The notes: generated by a model not told the origin, from the sequence alone. A stretch of DNA of 64,000 nucleotides from Deltaproteobacteria bacterium SG8_13 (GCA_001303025.1 LJNK01000017.1:91942-155941); one strand, 5' to 3'. Shown: positions 10,776 to 22,574, counted from the stretch's first letter. A program made the numbers and translations.

Positions 10776-13436
10776 ATGCAGACCCAAGAAGATTCTCTGA
10801 TAAACAATATCTTGCGATCCCGGGGCAAAATCCCCCGTTTGGAGTCGATCGGCAAAAAACCGGCCGAAGAAGGCGGGTGCGGTGTTACCGGTTTTATCTC
10901 TTCCATTCCCGTCAGGGGCCGGCATATCTACGAGCCTTCCATACAGATGCACAACCGGGGCAACGGCAAGGGCGGCGGGATCGCAGCTGTCGGGCTGTCC
11001 GCCGAGGCACTGGGCGTCAGTCAGGAAGTGCTCGACAGCCACTACCTGCTTCAGATCGCACTGCTCGATCCGGATTGCCGGCCGCAGGTGGAAGCAGCCA
11101 ACATACAACCGGTTCTCGAGGTCCACAAGGCTGCGGCGATAGACACCGTCGATGACTACCGGCAGGTTCAGGGTCTTGAGGTCCGGCCGCCGGATGTGTG
11201 GCGATATTTCGTGCGGGTGAAAAAGGAGGCCCTGGAGCGCTTTGTCGAGGAAAACTGTCTCCAGGATCTGGATCCCCGCAGAGCAGAGGATGAGTTCATT
11301 TATCAGAATTCGGTCCGGATCAACCAGAAATTCTACGCATCGCTGGGAGACCAGCAGGCCTTTGTTTTGTCGCACGGCCGCAACATGATGATCCTGAAGA
11401 TTGTCGGCTATGCGGAGAAGGTTGTCGAGTACTACCAGCTGGAGGATTTTAAGGCCCACGGGTGGATCGCTCACCAGCGCTACCCCACCAAGGGCCGTGT
11501 GTGGCATCCCGGCGGGGCGCACCCGTTCATCGGTCTGGACGAGGCCCTGGTTCACAACGGCGATTTTGCAAACTACCATGCCGTGAGCGAATATCTGCGC
11601 CAGCACAACATCTACCCGCAGTTTCTCACCGACACGGAGGTGTCGGTCCTGCTGCTGGATCTGCTCAACCGGACCTTCGGCTATCCGATGGAGTACATTA
11701 TCGAAGCCCTGGCACCGACCACCGAATACGATTTCGACCGCCTGCCATCGGAAAAACAGCGCATCTATCGTGCGATTCAATCCAGCCACATCGGCGCTTC
11801 ACCGGACGGCCCGTGGTTTTTCATCATCGCCCGCAACGATCCGTACCGGAAAAACTTCCAGCTTATCGGCATCACCGACACCTCCATGCTGCGCCCCCAG
11901 GTGTTCGCCCTGCAGGACGGGGAGGTTCAGATCGGCCTGATTTGCTCCGAAAAACAGGCCATCGACGCCACCCTCCAGAGCCTGGCGGCCGAAGACGACC
12001 GCTTCTGTCCGGTCGCCGATAAATACTGGAATGCGCGCGGCGGCAGCGCCACCGACGGCGGCGCCTTTATCTTCACGGTCAGCGATGCCGGAAAAGAAGA
12101 TGGCTCCAAACAGCTGGTGTGCACCAACAAGTTCGGGGAAGTGGTGTCGGCTCCGGAAAACCAGGTTCCGCTGACGCTGCAGGACACCCGGGCGGTGTCG
12201 GCGCAGGCCGGCGAAATCGATCGGGCGGTTGCCGACGGGTTGGCCGAGGCGGACCTGTCAACACTCACCGCCTATAGCATCCGGCAGATGGCCGATTGGG
12301 ATTATGCCTCCCTGCGGCACTTTTGCAGCGTCCTTGTTTCCCGTGCCGACCGAAGCGATGCGGACAAAACCAAGGCCATCGATGTACTAACCGCCCTCAA
12401 CGACCGGTATTATTCGACCGGAGAAAAAAAGCGCAGCGGTGTTCTTCACACCGTGCGCCAAAGCTTGACGGAGCTCTTCAGCAGCTCACCGAAAATAGGT
12501 GGAAACGGCTCCAGCCGTTACCGCTATATTGACCGAAAGCTGCGGCCATCGCTGACAGCTCCGGACAGCCGCGACCAGGTGCTGGTACTCAACGCCCGGG
12601 AGTTCGAGCCGGAAGGCGACCACTGCGACGCCCGCTTGATTGTCGAAGCCTACCAAAAGGGCTGGAAGAATTTCATATGCTACGGCTACAAAGGGCAGCG
12701 ATTTACCGGCTGCGGTCTGGCGAATGCAACCGAAGGCGTGCGCATCGATGTCTATGACAGTTCCGGAGACTACCTGGCTTCGGGCATCGACGGCCTGGAG
12801 ATTCACGTCCATGGCAACGCCCAGGATCAACTCGGCCAGATCATGAAAAGTGGCAAGCTCGTCATCCACGGCGATGTGGGTCAGACGTTCATGTACGGGG
12901 CCAAGGGCGGAGAAGTATACGTGCTGGGAAATGCCGCCGGCCGACCGCTGATCAATGCCGTGGGTCGTCCCCGCGTGGTGATCAACGGCACCTGCCTCGA
13001 TTACCTGGCGGAATCGTTCATGGCCGGCGACCCGCACAAGGGCGGTGGTTTTGTGATTCTAAACGGCATGCAGTTCGATCACAACGGCGTGCTGCATCCC
13101 CAGCCGACGCCGTACCCGGGATCCAACCTCTTCTCGCTGGCCTCCGGCGGCGCCATCTACCTGCGGGACCCCCACGCAGTGCTGGTGGACGAGCAGCTCA
13201 ACGGCGGAGAATTCGTGGATCTCAGCCCGGCTGACTGGGAGCTGATACTGCCCTATCTGCAGGAAAACGAAAAACTGTTCGGCATCTCGGTCGAAAAGGA
13301 TCTGCTCTGCGTGGACGGCAAGGCCAGGGATTACAAATCTGTGTACCGGAAGGTCCAGGCAGTGCGGCTCGACGTGCTGGCAAAGGCCTCTGCGGAATCC
13401 GAGGAGTGGGGGGAGGATTGGCGCGACAGCGCATAG
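10776..13436 (+). CDS. Glutamate synthase amidotransferase class II domain fused to GXGXG domain (GltB1/GltB3-like)
   Basis: CGVTGFISSI N-terminal nucleophile region, AHQRYPTKGRVWHPGGAHPFIGLDEALVHNGDFANY, C-terminal GDVGQTFMYGAKGGEVYVLGNAAGRP. Confidence 0.87.
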   Translation: MQTQEDSLINNILRSRGKIPRLESIGKKPAEEGGCGVTGFISSIPVRGRHIYEPSIQMHNRGNGKGGGIAAVGLSAEALGVSQEVLDSHYLLQIALLDPDCRPQVEAANIQPVLEVHKAAAIDTVDDYRQVQGLEVRPPDVWRYFVRVKKEALERFVEENCLQDLDPRRAEDEFIYQNSVRINQKFYASLGDQQAFVLSHGRNMMILKIVGYAEKVVEYYQLEDFKAHGWIAHQRYPTKGRVWHPGGAHPFIGLDEALVHNGDFANYHAVSEYLRQHNIYPQFLTDTEVSVLLLDLLNRTFGYPMEYIIEALAPTTEYDFDRLPSEKQRIYRAIQSSHIGASPDGPWFFIIARNDPYRKNFQLIGITDTSMLRPQVFALQDGEVQIGLICSEKQAIDATLQSLAAEDDRFCPVADKYWNARGGSATDGGAFIFTVSDAGKEDGSKQLVCTNKFGEVVSAPENQVPLTLQDTRAVSAQAGEIDRAVADGLAEADLSTLTAYSIRQMADWDYASLRHFCSVLVSRADRSDADKTKAIDVLTALNDRYYSTGEKKRSGVLHTVRQSLTELFSSSPKIGGNGSSRYRYIDRKLRPSLTAPDSRDQVLVLNAREFEPEGDHCDARLIVEAYQKGWKNFICYGYKGQRFTGCGLANATEGVRIDVYDSSGDYLASGIDGLEIHVHGNAQDQLGQIMKSGKLVIHGDVGQTFMYGAKGGEVYVLGNAAGRPLINAVGRPRVVINGTCLDYLAESFMAGDPHKGGGFVILNGMQFDHNGVLHPQPTPYPGSNLFSLASGGAIYLRDPHAVLVDEQLNGGEFVDLSPADWELILPYLQENEKLFGISVEKDLLCVDGKARDYKSVYRKVQAVRLDVLAKASAESEEWGEDWRDSA

Positions 13437-13606
13437 CCGACAACCTTCATTTAAAAAGCGGCGGAACACCCCGGCGGGTGCCGATCGCTTCTTGCCGATA
13501 CCGCAGCAACTATGCTACATAGGCATGCCGCCTCCGACCTGCCCGATGGATTGCCCAAACCGGCGGGGCGGAATCTACAGGCTGCAACGACAACCCCGGG
13601 ACATCC

Positions 13607-14740
13607 ATGAAAGCACTGCTGGCTTTAGAAGACGGACGCACCTTCCCCTGCCGGTCCTTCACCGGTCCCGGCCGGGCCTCCGGAGAAGTGGTCTTTAACA
13701 CCAGCATGACCGGATACCAGGAAGTGCTCACGGACCCTTCCTACAGCGGGCAGATGGTGACGATGACCTACCCCCTGGTGGGCAGCTACGGCGTCAACGC
13801 CGAGGATGTGGAGTCGGCTCGGATCCAGGTGGCAGCCTTCATCGTCAGGGAGTACCAGCGCCATCCGAGCAACTACCGCGCCACCGGCAGCCTGGCTGAC
13901 TATCTCAGCGGCCAGGGAGTCCTTGGAATCGAACAGCTGGACACGCGGGCGCTCACCCGCCACATTCGAAAGGCCGGCGCCATGAGGGCGGTGGCATCGA
14001 CCGAGGAACTCGACCCCGATCTGCTGGTAGCCGAAGCCAACCGTATCCCGACGATGTCCGGCCTCGACCTGACACAAGTTGTCACCACTGACACGCCCTA
14101 TCGGTGGGTCAGCGGCATGCCGCAGCCGATACCGGGGGGAATGGAGGCGCTGACCGCCGGGGTGTGGCAGCATAGAGGCCGCAAACCCGCGGTGGTGGCC
14201 TTCGACTTCGGCATCAAATACAACATTTTGCGCTGCCTGGTCGCCGAAGGATTCGAGATCGTTGCGGTCCCGTCGACTGCCGGGGCAGCAAAAATAGAGT
14301 CGATGGCGCCCGATGGCATATTCCTTTCCAACGGACCCGGGGATCCCGAACCGGTCACAGACGCCATCGATACCATCCGCAGCCTGCTCGACTACCGGCC
14401 GATTTTCGGGATTTGCCTCGGCCACCAGCTGCTCGGATTGGCGCTGGGAGCAACGACCTCGAAACTCAAGTTCGGCCACAGGGGCGCCAATCAGCCGGTA
14501 AAGAACCTGCGCAGCGGAAGGATCGAAATCACTTCCCAGAATCACGGATTCGTCGTCGACCTGGAGTCGATCCGCGGCGAGGATATCCAGATTACCCATA
14601 TCAACCTCAACGACAATACCCTGGAAGGTTTCCGGCACCTGAAACTGCCGGTATTCGCGGTGCAGTACCATCCCGAGGCGTCACCCGGACCCCATGATGC
14701 CCGGTATCTGTTCGGTGAGTTTCGAGATTTGATGACGTGA
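13607..14740 (+). CDS. carA: Carbamoyl-phosphate synthase small subunit
   Basis: MKALLALEDGRTFPCRSFTGPGRASGEVVFNTSMTGYQE; FLSNGPGDPEP; IFGICLGHQLLGLALGA. Confidence 0.96.
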   Translation: MKALLALEDGRTFPCRSFTGPGRASGEVVFNTSMTGYQEVLTDPSYSGQMVTMTYPLVGSYGVNAEDVESARIQVAAFIVREYQRHPSNYRATGSLADYLSGQGVLGIEQLDTRALTRHIRKAGAMRAVASTEELDPDLLVAEANRIPTMSGLDLTQVVTTDTPYRWVSGMPQPIPGGMEALTAGVWQHRGRKPAVVAFDFGIKYNILRCLVAEGFEIVAVPSTAGAAKIESMAPDGIFLSNGPGDPEPVTDAIDTIRSLLDYRPIFGICLGHQLLGLALGATTSKLKFGHRGANQPVKNLRSGRIEITSQNHGFVVDLESIRGEDIQITHINLNDNTLEGFRHLKLPVFAVQYHPEASPGPHDARYLFGEFRDLMT

Positions 14741-14886
14741 CGACACCGGCCATATGACCCTCCGGCCCGGACGCAGGGGGACGAGCGTGCGGCTGCAACC
14801 GGGTATGCCCGAGCAGGGCCCCGACCGCAGCGACAGATGATCGGCATTGGCCCGACCCGCCGCTGCGACGATAGAAACATGCGCTT

Positions 14887-17800
14887 ATGCCCAAAAGAAC
14901 GGACATCCAAAAAATCCTGATCATCGGCGCAGGTCCGATTATCATCAGCCAGGCCTGCGAGTTCGATTACTCCGGCACGCAGGCCTGCAAGGCGCTCAAG
15001 GAAGAGGGCTTTGAGGTCATTCTGGTCAACAGCAATCCGGCCACGATCATGACCGATCCGGAGACAGCCGACCGGGTTTACATCGAGCCCGTGACTGCCG
15101 AGACCGTGGCGATGATTATCGAGAAAGAGCGCCCGGATGCCCTGCTGCCGACCCTGGGCGGGCAGACCGGACTCAACACGGCCGTCGAAACCGCCCGGCT
15201 GGGCGTGCTGGAGACGTACCGGGTCGAAATGATCGGTGCCTCCCTCGAATCGATTCAAAAAGCCGAAAACCGTGACAGCTTCCGCGACGCCATGCACCGG
15301 ATCGGCCTGAAGATACCCGACAGCGGGATCGCCACCGATATGGTGCAGGTAATGGAAATTGCAGAGCAGATCGGATTTCCGATTATCGTGCGTCCCAGCT
15401 TCACGCTGGGCGGCACCGGCGGAGGGGTGGCGTTCAATCCGGAAGATCTGGAAGTCCTCGCCAGGGCCGGACTGGATGCCAGCCTCATCCACCAGGTCAT
15501 GCTCGAGCAGTCGGTTCTGGGATGGAAGGAATTCGAGCTGGAGGTCATGCGGGACCACAACGACAACGTGGTTATCGTATGCCCCATCGAAAATCTGGAC
15601 CCCATGGGCATTCACACCGGAGACAGCATCACCGTTGCTCCGGCCCAGACCCTTTCCGACCGGGAATACCAGATGATGCGCGATGCCTCCATTGCCATTA
15701 TGCGGGAAATCGGGGTGGACACGGGCGGCTCCAACGTGCAGTTTGCCATCAACCCGCAAGACGGCGATATGATCGTTGTGGAAATGAATCCGCGGGTATC
15801 GCGCAGCTCCGCCCTGGCGTCGAAGGCGACCGGGTTTCCGATTGCCAAGATTGCCGCCAAGCTGGCCGTGGGATACACGCTGGACGAAATCCCCAACGAC
15901 GTCACCGGTGAAACCTATGCTTCCTTCGAGCCGACCATCGACTACTGCGTGGTAAAAATTCCACGCTGGACGTTCGAAAAATTCCCCGAAACCGCAGACG
16001 TGCTCACCACGGCGATGAAATCGGTGGGGGAGACCATGTCCATCGGCCGGACCTTCAAGGAAGCCCTCCAGAAAGGGTTGCGTTCCCTGGAAATAGGCCG
16101 GTACGGTTTCGGCGCCGACGGCAAGGATATCGGCGATTGGCAGGGAACCGAACCTTCACTGCCGTCTGGCTCCGAGATCGAACAGAAACTGGCCGTACCC
16201 AACTCCCAACGGATCTTTTACCTGCGCTACGCACTGCTGGCGGGCATGTCCATCGAAGCGATTTACGAGCTGACCCGCATCGATCCCTGGTTTCTGCACC
16301 AGCTCGCAGACATCGTCGCCATGGAGCGCAAACTGCAGGCGGCCGGAAGCCTTTCCGCGGAGCTGCTGCGCGAGGCCAAGGCTTGCGGCTTTTCCGACAT
16401 TCAACTGGCCCACCTGACCGGCACCGACGATGACCGCATCCGCAGCCTGCGCAGCGAGCTGGGGGTACAGCCCGTTTACAAGCTGGTGGACACGTGCGCG
16501 GCCGAGTTCAAGGCGGCAACCCCCTACTACTACTCCACTTACGAAACCGAGAACGAGGCCCGCGTTTCGGATACCAAGAAGGTGATGATCCTCGGCGGCG
16601 GTCCGAACCGCATCGGCCAGGGAATCGAGTTCGACTACTGCTGCGTGCACGCCTCTTTCGCGCTGCGGGAAGAAGGGGTGGAGAGCATCATGGTAAACAG
16701 CAACCCGGAGACTGTCAGCACCGATTACGACACCTCCGACAAACTCTACTTCGAACCGCTCACCAAGGAAGATGTGCTGCAGATCATCGAAACCGAAAAG
16801 CCCGACGGGGTCATCGTCCAGTTTGGCGGCCAGACGCCGCTGAACCTGTCCACGGCGTTGCACCGGGCCGGGGTGCCCATTCTCGGCACGCAGCCCGCAA
16901 GCATCGACCGGGCGGAAAACCGGGAGCAGTTCCAGGCCATGCTCAGGAAGCTGAAACTGGTTCAACCGGACAACGGAACGGCTGTCTCGGTAGACCGGGC
17001 CCTGGAGATTGCCGAGGAAATCGGCTATCCGGTGATCGTCCGTCCCTCTTACGTGCTGGGCGGCCGGGCCATGAAAATCGTCTACGGTACCACCGAGCTG
17101 GAAAGCTACGCGCGGCTGGCCATCATGGCCTCACCGGAGCACCCCATTTTGATCGACAAGTTTCTGGAAGACGCCGTTGAAGTCGACGTGGATGCGATCT
17201 CCGACGGCCAGGTCACCATCATCGGCGGCATCATGGAACACATCGAAGCCGCCGGCGTGCACTCCGGTGATTCGGCCTGCGTGCTGCCGCCCCACAGCAT
17301 TTCCGAAGAAATGCTTGAAGAAATCGCGGCGGCCACCCGGTCCATGGCCGCCGAGCTGAATGTCGTCGGCCTGATGAACGTGCAATACGCCATCAAGGGA
17401 AGCCAGCTCTACGTGCTGGAGGTCAACCCCAGGGCTTCGCGAACCATACCGTTCGTCAGCAAGGCCAGCGGGGTGCCGCTGGCCAAACTGGCTACCAAGG
17501 TCATGTTGGGCCGCAGCCTGTCATCGCTTGGTCTCACCAGCGAGAGAAAGCCGTCCCATGTATCGGTGAAAGAGGCCGTGCTGCCTTTCGACCGGTTCCC
17601 CGACGTAGACACCCTGCTGGGCCCGGAGATGAAATCGACCGGCGAAGTGATGGGTATCGACGCCGAATTCGGAACCGCCTATGCCAAAGCGCAGCTGGGC
17701 GCCCGGCAGAAGCTGCCGCAGTCCGGCACCGTGTTTATCAGCGTAAAAGAAGGGGACAAGCAGGCCGTGCTGCCGGTGGCCCGGCAGTTTCACCGGATCG

Positions 17801-18117
17801 GATTCAACATCATGGCCACCCGGGGAACCGCCCGGCTGCTGGACGAACACGACATTCCCACCGCAAAGGTGAAAAAAGTGTCCATGGGACGACCGCACGT
17901 GGTGGATGCGATCAAAAACGGCGAGGTGCAACTGGTGATCAACACCGGCAAGGGGGACACCCCCCGCAAAGACGGCTACATGATTCGTCGAGCGGCGATC
18001 AAATACGACATCCCCTACACCACGACCATCGCCGGAGCGATGGCCATATGTCGGGGAATCACCGCCCTCAAGGAGCGCAAAGCCTCCGTGACGGCGCTGC
18101 AGGATTACCACCAATAA
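14887..18117 (+). CDS. carB: Carbamoyl-phosphate synthase large subunit
   Basis: 1076 aa, starts [37 protein letters not shown]; two ATP-grasp halves. Confidence 0.97.
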   Translation: MPKRTDIQKILIIGAGPIIISQACEFDYSGTQACKALKEEGFEVILVNSNPATIMTDPETADRVYIEPVTAETVAMIIEKERPDALLPTLGGQTGLNTAVETARLGVLETYRVEMIGASLESIQKAENRDSFRDAMHRIGLKIPDSGIATDMVQVMEIAEQIGFPIIVRPSFTLGGTGGGVAFNPEDLEVLARAGLDASLIHQVMLEQSVLGWKEFELEVMRDHNDNVVIVCPIENLDPMGIHTGDSITVAPAQTLSDREYQMMRDASIAIMREIGVDTGGSNVQFAINPQDGDMIVVEMNPRVSRSSALASKATGFPIAKIAAKLAVGYTLDEIPNDVTGETYASFEPTIDYCVVKIPRWTFEKFPETADVLTTAMKSVGETMSIGRTFKEALQKGLRSLEIGRYGFGADGKDIGDWQGTEPSLPSGSEIEQKLAVPNSQRIFYLRYALLAGMSIEAIYELTRIDPWFLHQLADIVAMERKLQAAGSLSAELLREAKACGFSDIQLAHLTGTDDDRIRSLRSELGVQPVYKLVDTCAAEFKAATPYYYSTYETENEARVSDTKKVMILGGGPNRIGQGIEFDYCCVHASFALREEGVESIMVNSNPETVSTDYDTSDKLYFEPLTKEDVLQIIETEKPDGVIVQFGGQTPLNLSTALHRAGVPILGTQPASIDRAENREQFQAMLRKLKLVQPDNGTAVSVDRALEIAEEIGYPVIVRPSYVLGGRAMKIVYGTTELESYARLAIMASPEHPILIDKFLEDAVEVDVDAISDGQVTIIGGIMEHIEAAGVHSGDSACVLPPHSISEEMLEEIAAATRSMAAELNVVGLMNVQYAIKGSQLYVLEVNPRASRTIPFVSKASGVPLAKLATKVMLGRSLSSLGLTSERKPSHVSVKEAVLPFDRFPDVDTLLGPEMKSTGEVMGIDAEFGTAYAKAQLGARQKLPQSGTVFISVKEGDKQAVLPVARQFHRIGFNIMATRGTARLLDEHDIPTAKVKKVSMGRPHVVDAIKNGEVQLVINTGKGDTPRKDGYMIRRAAIKYDIPYTTTIAGAMAICRGITALKERKASVTALQDYHQ

Positions 18118-18205
18118 AGGCGTCGCGCTGCTGCCAGCGCCGCTGGAGGCGCCGGGTCGCGAAACCGGCAAATAACAGCGAAAGGATTTCAAACCGGCAA
18201 CGCTT

Positions 18206-19627
18206 ATGGAATTCGACGACAAACCCCGCGAGGCCTGCGGGATATTCGGAATTCACGGTCACCCGGAAGCATCCCGGCTGACCTATTTCGGGTTGTATGC
18301 CCTGCAGCACCGCGGCCAGGAAAGTGCCGGCATCGCCGTGCTGCAGGACGGCGACATCGCATCTCACAAGGGGATGGGTATCGTTCCGGACGTTTTCGAT
18401 CTGCAGCACATGGAGCAGCTGCACGGACTCAACGCCATCGGCCATGTGCGCTACTCCACCACCGGCAGCTCGATCCTCTCCAATGCCCAGCCGTTTGTGG
18501 TGCATCACAGCAACAAATCCTATGCGGTCGCTCACAACGGCAACCTGGTGAACGCGCACACGCTGAAAAAACAGCTGGAGGGTTCCGGCTCGATACTGCA
18601 GACCACCATGGACACGGAGATCTTCCTGCACCTGTTCGTAAAGAACCTGAAGCTGGGGTTCGAAGGTGCGCTGATGGAGACCGTGCAGCGTATCAAGGGG
18701 GCCTTTTCCATGATCCTGCTGACCTGCAAGGGTGAGGTGATCGGTTTCAAGGATCCAAACGGTTTCCGGCCGTTGAGCCTCGGCAAACTCAACGGCCACT
18801 ATGTTCTCGCTTCGGAAACCTGCGCCTTTGACCTCGTGGAGGCGCAGTACGTTCGTGAAATCGAACCCGGCGAGGTGGTCATTATCAGCGACAAGGGCAT
18901 CAAAAGCTTTAATCCGCACCCCCGCACCTGCCGGTCGCTGTGCATATTCGAATTCATCTACTTTGCGAGGCCCGACAGCATCATCGACGGTCTGAACGTA
19001 TACCAGATCCGCAAGGCCCATGGTAAACGGCTGGCCGAAGAGGCCCCGGTAAAAGCCGACCTGGTGATGCCCTTCCCCGACTCGGGCACCTACGCCGCCA
19101 TCGGTTACTCCGAGCAATCCGGTATTCCCTTTGAGATGGGCATGATCAGAAACCACTATGTCGGCCGGACGTTCATCCAGCCCACCCAGAGCATGCGGGA
19201 CTTCGGTGTCCGCATCAAGCTCAATCCGGTCAAAGAACTGCTCCAGGGCAAGGACATCATCATCATCGAGGACTCCATCATTCGCGGCACTACCGTCAAA
19301 ACCCGGGTCAAGGCCCTTCGCGAACTGGGGGTCAACAAAGTGCACATGCGGGTCGCCGGTCCCCCCCATCGCTTTCCCTGCCACTACGGGATCGACTTTC
19401 CCACCAAGGGCGAACTGATCGCCCATCGGATGAGCGTCGAAAAACTCAAAGATCATCTCGGCCTGGATTCGCTGCACTACCTGAGCATCGAAGGGCTGCT
19501 GGAATCGACCGGAGTTGCCAGCCCGGAAAACACTTTCTGCAAAGCATGCTTCGATGGATGCTACCCGGTGGAGTTCGACAAGCAATTATCCAAAGACTGT
19601 CTTGAAAGAATCGAAACAATCGGTTAA
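18206..19627 (+). CDS. purF: Amidophosphoribosyltransferase
   Basis: CGIFGIHGHPEASRLTYFGLYALQHRGQESAGI; IIIIEDSIIRGTT PRPP-binding motif. Confidence 0.96.
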   Translation: MEFDDKPREACGIFGIHGHPEASRLTYFGLYALQHRGQESAGIAVLQDGDIASHKGMGIVPDVFDLQHMEQLHGLNAIGHVRYSTTGSSILSNAQPFVVHHSNKSYAVAHNGNLVNAHTLKKQLEGSGSILQTTMDTEIFLHLFVKNLKLGFEGALMETVQRIKGAFSMILLTCKGEVIGFKDPNGFRPLSLGKLNGHYVLASETCAFDLVEAQYVREIEPGEVVIISDKGIKSFNPHPRTCRSLCIFEFIYFARPDSIIDGLNVYQIRKAHGKRLAEEAPVKADLVMPFPDSGTYAAIGYSEQSGIPFEMGMIRNHYVGRTFIQPTQSMRDFGVRIKLNPVKELLQGKDIIIIEDSIIRGTTVKTRVKALRELGVNKVHMRVAGPPHRFPCHYGIDFPTKGELIAHRMSVEKLKDHLGLDSLHYLSIEGLLESTGVASPENTFCKACFDGCYPVEFDKQLSKDCLERIETIG

Positions 19628-19713
19628 AATACGGTAGGTTTACACAAAATTGCCGACGATGCCAAAAAGGCCGGGGTCGGTGACGGGTTGATTTCTTTCA
19701 ATGTGAGGCGACC

Positions 19714-20226
19714 ATGATCGAATCGAAATACCTGAAAGAAAACATCGAGAATATCCAGAAATTGATGGCGATCCCCGCATTGAAGAATTTTGAAACCAAA
19801 GCGCTCGGAAAGCTGCTCCGGTTAAGCAAAATCCGGCAATACGATCACGGCGAACGCATCATCAAGGAAGGGGATCTGGACCCCTGGCTCTATTTCCTGC
19901 TGTCCGGGAAAATCCGTATCGGCAAGGCGGGACACGACATCGGCACCATCGACCGCAAAGGGGAAATCTTCGGTGAGATGCGGATCATCGACAGCCTGAG
20001 CCGGTCGGCGTCGGTCTTCGCCGTCGGCAAGACGGTTTGCCTGGCGGTGGACACCTCTGCGGGAGAACGACTCTCTGCCGAAGGCTCCCGGGATGAAAAG
20101 CTTGATTTTCTGCTGTTGCTGTACCGGATTTTTGCCGAGTATATGTCGATACGGCTCCGGTTGACCAATGATGAGCTGATCAAGGCCAAAAAGCGGGTCG
20201 AACAGCTTCAGAGAAAGGCCGGTTGA
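19714..20226 (+). CDS. Cyclic nucleotide-binding domain protein
   Basis: GERIIKEGDLDPWLYFLLSGKIRI...GEIFGEMRIIDSLSRSASVFA. Confidence 0.8.
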   Translation: MIESKYLKENIENIQKLMAIPALKNFETKALGKLLRLSKIRQYDHGERIIKEGDLDPWLYFLLSGKIRIGKAGHDIGTIDRKGEIFGEMRIIDSLSRSASVFAVGKTVCLAVDTSAGERLSAEGSRDEKLDFLLLLYRIFAEYMSIRLRLTNDELIKAKKRVEQLQRKAG

Positions 20227-20299
20227 CACCGGTTGGCGCTGCAGCCGCAACCGGATGGCAACCCGGCCGGGCGGGCAGCTGACAACCAGACGATCGGTT

Positions 20300-20644
20300 C
20301 TACTTTTTTCGGACCGATTCCACGTTCATCAGGCGGTTGCCTTCAAAGCGCAGCACATACAACCCATCCTTGTCGTAAATCCACTCTTCGATGTACAGAA
20401 TCACCTTGCTTCCCTGGGATCGGTAGCGGCTGTGTCGCCGGTCATAGAGTCGATCGGAATCGGATATTTCCACCTCCCCGACCATCTCCCGGGAGATGGG
20501 TTCTCCGCAAGTCTGCAGGACTTCGTATTTCAGGTAACCGGGTGAAACCAGGTCGCTGCCGCAGCGAATACCCTGGCTGGAGAAAGCGGACAGCGCGGCG
20601 GGCAGTCCAAGGAGAATACAGAAAATCAACAGCATCCGTTTCAT
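20300..20644 (-). CDS. DUF2845-like secreted protein
   Basis: Signal peptide then FSSQGIRCGSDLVSPGYLKYEVLQTCGEPI. Confidence 0.65.
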   Translation of the reverse strand: MKRMLLIFCILLGLPAALSAFSSQGIRCGSDLVSPGYLKYEVLQTCGEPISREMVGEVEISDSDRLYDRRHSRYRSQGSKVILYIEEWIYDKDGLYVLRFEGNRLMNVESVRKK

Positions 20645-20671
20645 CGGTAGCGACCCGTTACGGTTGAAATC

Positions 20672-20959
20672 ATGAAAACCCTTCGCCAGCAGATGATGGC
20701 GCTACTGGCCGGCGCCGAGCTGAGTGCCGCAGAGCTCGCCTCTGCGTTGCGGATCAAAGAGAAAGAGGTCTGTGAGCACCTGGCCCACGTCTCTCGATCG
20801 CTGTCTGCCGCGGGCAAAAAGCTGAAGATACGGCCCGGTTCCTGCCGCAAATGCGGCTATGTATTCGCAGACCGCCGGCGTTTTACCCGCCCCAGTCGCT
20901 GCCCGCGCTGTAAGAGCACCTATCTCGAAGAGCCCCTGTTTCAAATCAGCAGCGACTAG
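20672..20959 (+). CDS. Predicted transcriptional regulator: N-terminal HTH plus C-terminal zinc ribbon
   Basis: SCRKCGYVFADRRRFTRPSRCPRCKSTYLEEP. Confidence 0.7.
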   Translation: MKTLRQQMMALLAGAELSAAELASALRIKEKEVCEHLAHVSRSLSAAGKKLKIRPGSCRKCGYVFADRRRFTRPSRCPRCKSTYLEEPLFQISSD

Positions 20960-21651
20960 CCCTGCTTCAACGATTCATCCAGCGCCGCCCTGGCAAGCAG
21001 CCGGGTCGAATCGAGGGTGGGCAGCGGACAATCAGCAGGATCGACGATCAGCGGGATCTCCGTGCAGCCGAGCACGGCTGCGTCGCAGCCGCGGTTTTTC
21101 AGGCGCTGAAAAACCGAATAAAAATACCGTCTCGAATCTTCCGTAAATATGCCGTTCACCAGCTCGTCGAAGATAATGCGGTCAATTTCCTGCCTCTCGG
21201 CGTCATCTGGAATTTCCAGCGAGAGCCCGAACGGTTCAACGGCCCCGGGATAGACCGGGCCGGTCATCAGATATTTGGTGCCGGCCAGCGCCAGGCATTT
21301 GTATCCCTGCCGAACGGCAACTCGGCCCACCTCCTCGGCAATGTGGAGCCAGGGGATGGGGGATTGGTCGAGGACCCGGTCGAAAGCCTGGTGAATGGTG
21401 TTGTCCGGACAGATGGCAAAGTCGGCGCCGATCTTCGCCAGCTTGCGGGCCGAAGAGAGCATCAGATCCGCTACAGCGTCCCAGTTGCCCTCGTGGATGT
21501 GCACCATATAGGCAGCCAGCGGGTGGGTGTGCATCGACACTTCCGGATGCATGTGGCGGCCCATGCGCGCCGGCGCCTCTGTGCAAAGGGTCCGGTAACA
21601 CAGCGCCGCACCTTCGGCGCTGCAGGCCACGATACCGATGTGTTTCGACAT
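20956..21651 (-). CDS. Aspartate/glutamate racemase family protein
   Basis: Both catalytic-Cys motifs present: FAICPDNT and AVLGCTEIPLIV. Confidence 0.88.
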   Translation of the reverse strand: MSKHIGIVACSAEGAALCYRTLCTEAPARMGRHMHPEVSMHTHPLAAYMVHIHEGNWDAVADLMLSSARKLAKIGADFAICPDNTIHQAFDRVLDQSPIPWLHIAEEVGRVAVRQGYKCLALAGTKYLMTGPVYPGAVEPFGLSLEIPDDAERQEIDRIIFDELVNGIFTEDSRRYFYSVFQRLKNRGCDAAVLGCTEIPLIVDPADCPLPTLDSTRLLARAALDESLKQG

Positions 21652-21664
21652 GCCGCAACCGCCT

Positions 21665-21967
21665 TTACGTGCCGCAGCACTTTTTGTATTTTTTCCCGCT
21701 GCCGCACGGACACGGCTCGTTTCGCCCGACTTTCTTCTCGGCCGCCACTGGCTTGGGCCAGTTCATCAGGATTTCCAGGGCGGAAATATCCTCTTCCTTG
21801 TCCGGCTGCAAATCGATTTTGTACTTCCAGCCGTTTTTTTCAAAAATCGAAGCGACCTCTTTCATTCTTTTCTTGGTCTGCACGTTCACAACAGCCGGAT
21901 TGTTCTCGGTGCCCAGCTTGGCCGGCCTTTGTCCGTCAAATATTTTTTCCATCTTTTCACCACCCAT
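21665..21967 (-). CDS. SEC-C metal-binding motif protein
   Basis: C-terminal [21 protein letters not shown]. Confidence 0.85.
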   Translation of the reverse strand: MGGEKMEKIFDGQRPAKLGTENNPAVVNVQTKKRMKEVASIFEKNGWKYKIDLQPDKEEDISALEILMNWPKPVAAEKKVGRNEPCPCGSGKKYKKCCGT

Positions 21968-22079
21968 TATGATTCAAGGTTTATCCGGATTCCGGAGCCT
22001 CGGCCCCGGCGGCAAGTTTCGGTCGGCCGGCAGCGGTTCCTTGCCCTCGATCGGATACGGCTGCCTGCCGGTTGCGGTT

Positions 22080-22574
22080 TTACCTGCGCTTTTGAAATAC
22101 CAAAAACCCCGCCAGCACCAATAGGGTGCCGCCGTAAACCATCTGTGCCCTGCCGGTGCCATAGGATGCATTCAGGTCTGTAAAAAATTCCGCCAGGGTG
22201 TACCAGCGCATCGGCCCGTGCCCCCCACTGCCGTAGATCGGAAGTTGTGTCACCAGAACCAGGCCCAGGCACACCGCCGCCACCGTGCAAACCCTCACCG
22301 CCTGCCTTTTTATCAACCGGATACCGAGCGCGATTGCAACCGATATTCCATAGAATACGACTGTGTAGATGAGGGCGTGAAGCCCCAATAAGACGATGAA
22401 ACTCATCGATTCGGCCGTATGTCCGGGCAGAAACAGTTTTGGGGTAACATAACCCATACCTGCCACAAAAAAAACCGCCGGCATAAACATTACGACCACG
22501 AAAAGAAAAAACATCACCGGGACTGTCATCGCCAGTGCCGTGAAAACAATCCACTTGATCGTCCGATAATCCAT
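22080..22574 (-). CDS. Hypothetical membrane protein
   Basis: Four hydrophobic segments in a 164-aa ORF. Confidence 0.55.
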   Translation of the reverse strand: MDYRTIKWIVFTALAMTVPVMFFLFVVVMFMPAVFFVAGMGYVTPKLFLPGHTAESMSFIVLLGLHALIYTVVFYGISVAIALGIRLIKRQAVRVCTVAAVCLGLVLVTQLPIYGSGGHGPMRWYTLAEFFTDLNASYGTGRAQMVYGGTLLVLAGFLVFQKRR

